DNA of 6,145 bases from Actinomycetota bacterium (GTDB taxonomy: Bacteria > Actinomycetota > Actinomycetes > Nanopelagicales > Nanopelagicaceae), in assembly GCA_005787645.1 (NCBI GenBank), contig SYAM01000025.1, forward strand, positions 1 through 6,145, in the 5' to 3' direction. The notes below the pieces were generated by a model, which was given only the letters and a program-made list of their open reading frames with translations, made no database searches and was not told the DNA's origin. The position numbers and the translations under genes are program-made. Positions 5,917 through 6,145 of this stretch are shown here, piece by piece (positions within the stretch are counted from its first letter, which is position 1; the number at the start of each line of letters is the position of its first letter).

Positions 5917-6145
5917 TTAGCCCTGAGTAGGCCAGTTTCGTCGCATAAATTCGATGCTCCGCTCCATCGCCTCAGCCCAGCCCGCCGCCAAATTATGGCC
6001 CTCACCCTTGTATATATGAAGCGTCACATCTTTACCGGCCGCTTTGAGCCCCTTGGAAGCGGCCCGCGCCCAGCGAATCGGACAGCTTTTATCTTTATCA
6101 CCGTGGTGAATCATGATCGGAGCACTCACCTGGGGCCAATAGTTC
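5917..6145 (-). CDS. Alpha/beta-hydrolase (dienelactone hydrolase / S9 peptidase-like), C-terminal part only
   Basis: The frame is open from the right edge to a TAA at 5917, giving 75 C-terminal codons, so the true start and the nucleophile serine lie outside the window. The visible part carries the end of an alpha/beta-hydrolase fold. A strand leads into HHGDKD (13-18 of the fragment), whose HGxxD pattern places the catalytic acid at D18. A second strand leads into IYKGEGHNL, with H50 as the catalytic histidine, and then a closing helix. Such enzymes hydrolyse esters, lactones or peptides, and the substrate cannot be told. The GTG at 6129 is internal, since coding continues upstream of it. 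The fragment is GC-rich, like HU and unlike the sulfur operon. It precedes HU by 160 bases on the same strand, with no strong terminator between them, and no link to sulfation is apparent. Confidence 0.5.
   Translation of the reverse strand, partial: NYWPQVSAPIMIHHGDKDKSCPIRWARAASKGLKAAGKDVTLHIYKGEGHNLAAGWAEAMERSIEFMRRNWPTQG

Noticed and set aside
6127..6129. GTG as the start of a 70-residue small protein
   Set aside because: The frame stays open to the window edge and the product is the C-terminal end of an alpha/beta-hydrolase fold, so this is an internal valine codon.
1..6145. CRISPR array, tRNA or rRNA gene, insertion sequence or attachment site
   Set aside because: No spaced direct repeats, cloverleaf-like segments, transposase motifs or flanking duplications were found on reading both strands.

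Overview
The window is a short stretch of bacterial chromosome with every recognisable gene on the minus strand, so transcription runs from high to low coordinates. Hand counts on sampled lines give about 35-50% GC in the sulfur operon and about 55-58% in the HU and hydrolase genes. The CysN-CysC fusion, the GTG starts and the HU type fit a low-to-moderate-GC actinobacterium, perhaps a streamlined aquatic lineage. That assignment is an inference from gene style, not a proven identity.

Reading in the direction of transcription, the right edge holds the C-terminal 75 codons of an alpha/beta-hydrolase (5917-6145). A 160-bp spacer with an imperfect hairpin follows, then a complete HU-family DNA-binding protein (5484-5756) and a clear intrinsic terminator (about 5431-5470).

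After the terminator a tight operon begins: cysD (GTG start at 5367), a fused cysN-cysC (2639-4462), an eight-helix TauE/SafE-type membrane transporter (1887-2642), a PAPS-dependent sulfotransferase (778-1887) and an NAD-dependent sugar epimerase/dehydratase. The last gene runs off the left edge at base 1. The first four genes overlap one another by 1-4 bases and the fifth follows after 9 bases, so they almost certainly share one mRNA.

Together they read as a sulfation pathway. CysD and the CysN half make APS from sulfate and ATP, driven by GTP, and the CysC half phosphorylates APS to PAPS. The sulfotransferase would move the sulfuryl group to an acceptor. The TauE-like protein may move sulfate or another sulfur anion across the membrane, and the epimerase may make or modify the sugar that is sulfated. 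No PAPS reductase or sulfite reductase lies in the window, so the locus looks built for sulfate-ester formation rather than cysteine synthesis. The closest known logic is rhizobial nodP-nodQ-nodH. The acceptor cannot be read from the sequence. No RNA genes, insertion sequences, CRISPR arrays or long repeats were seen.
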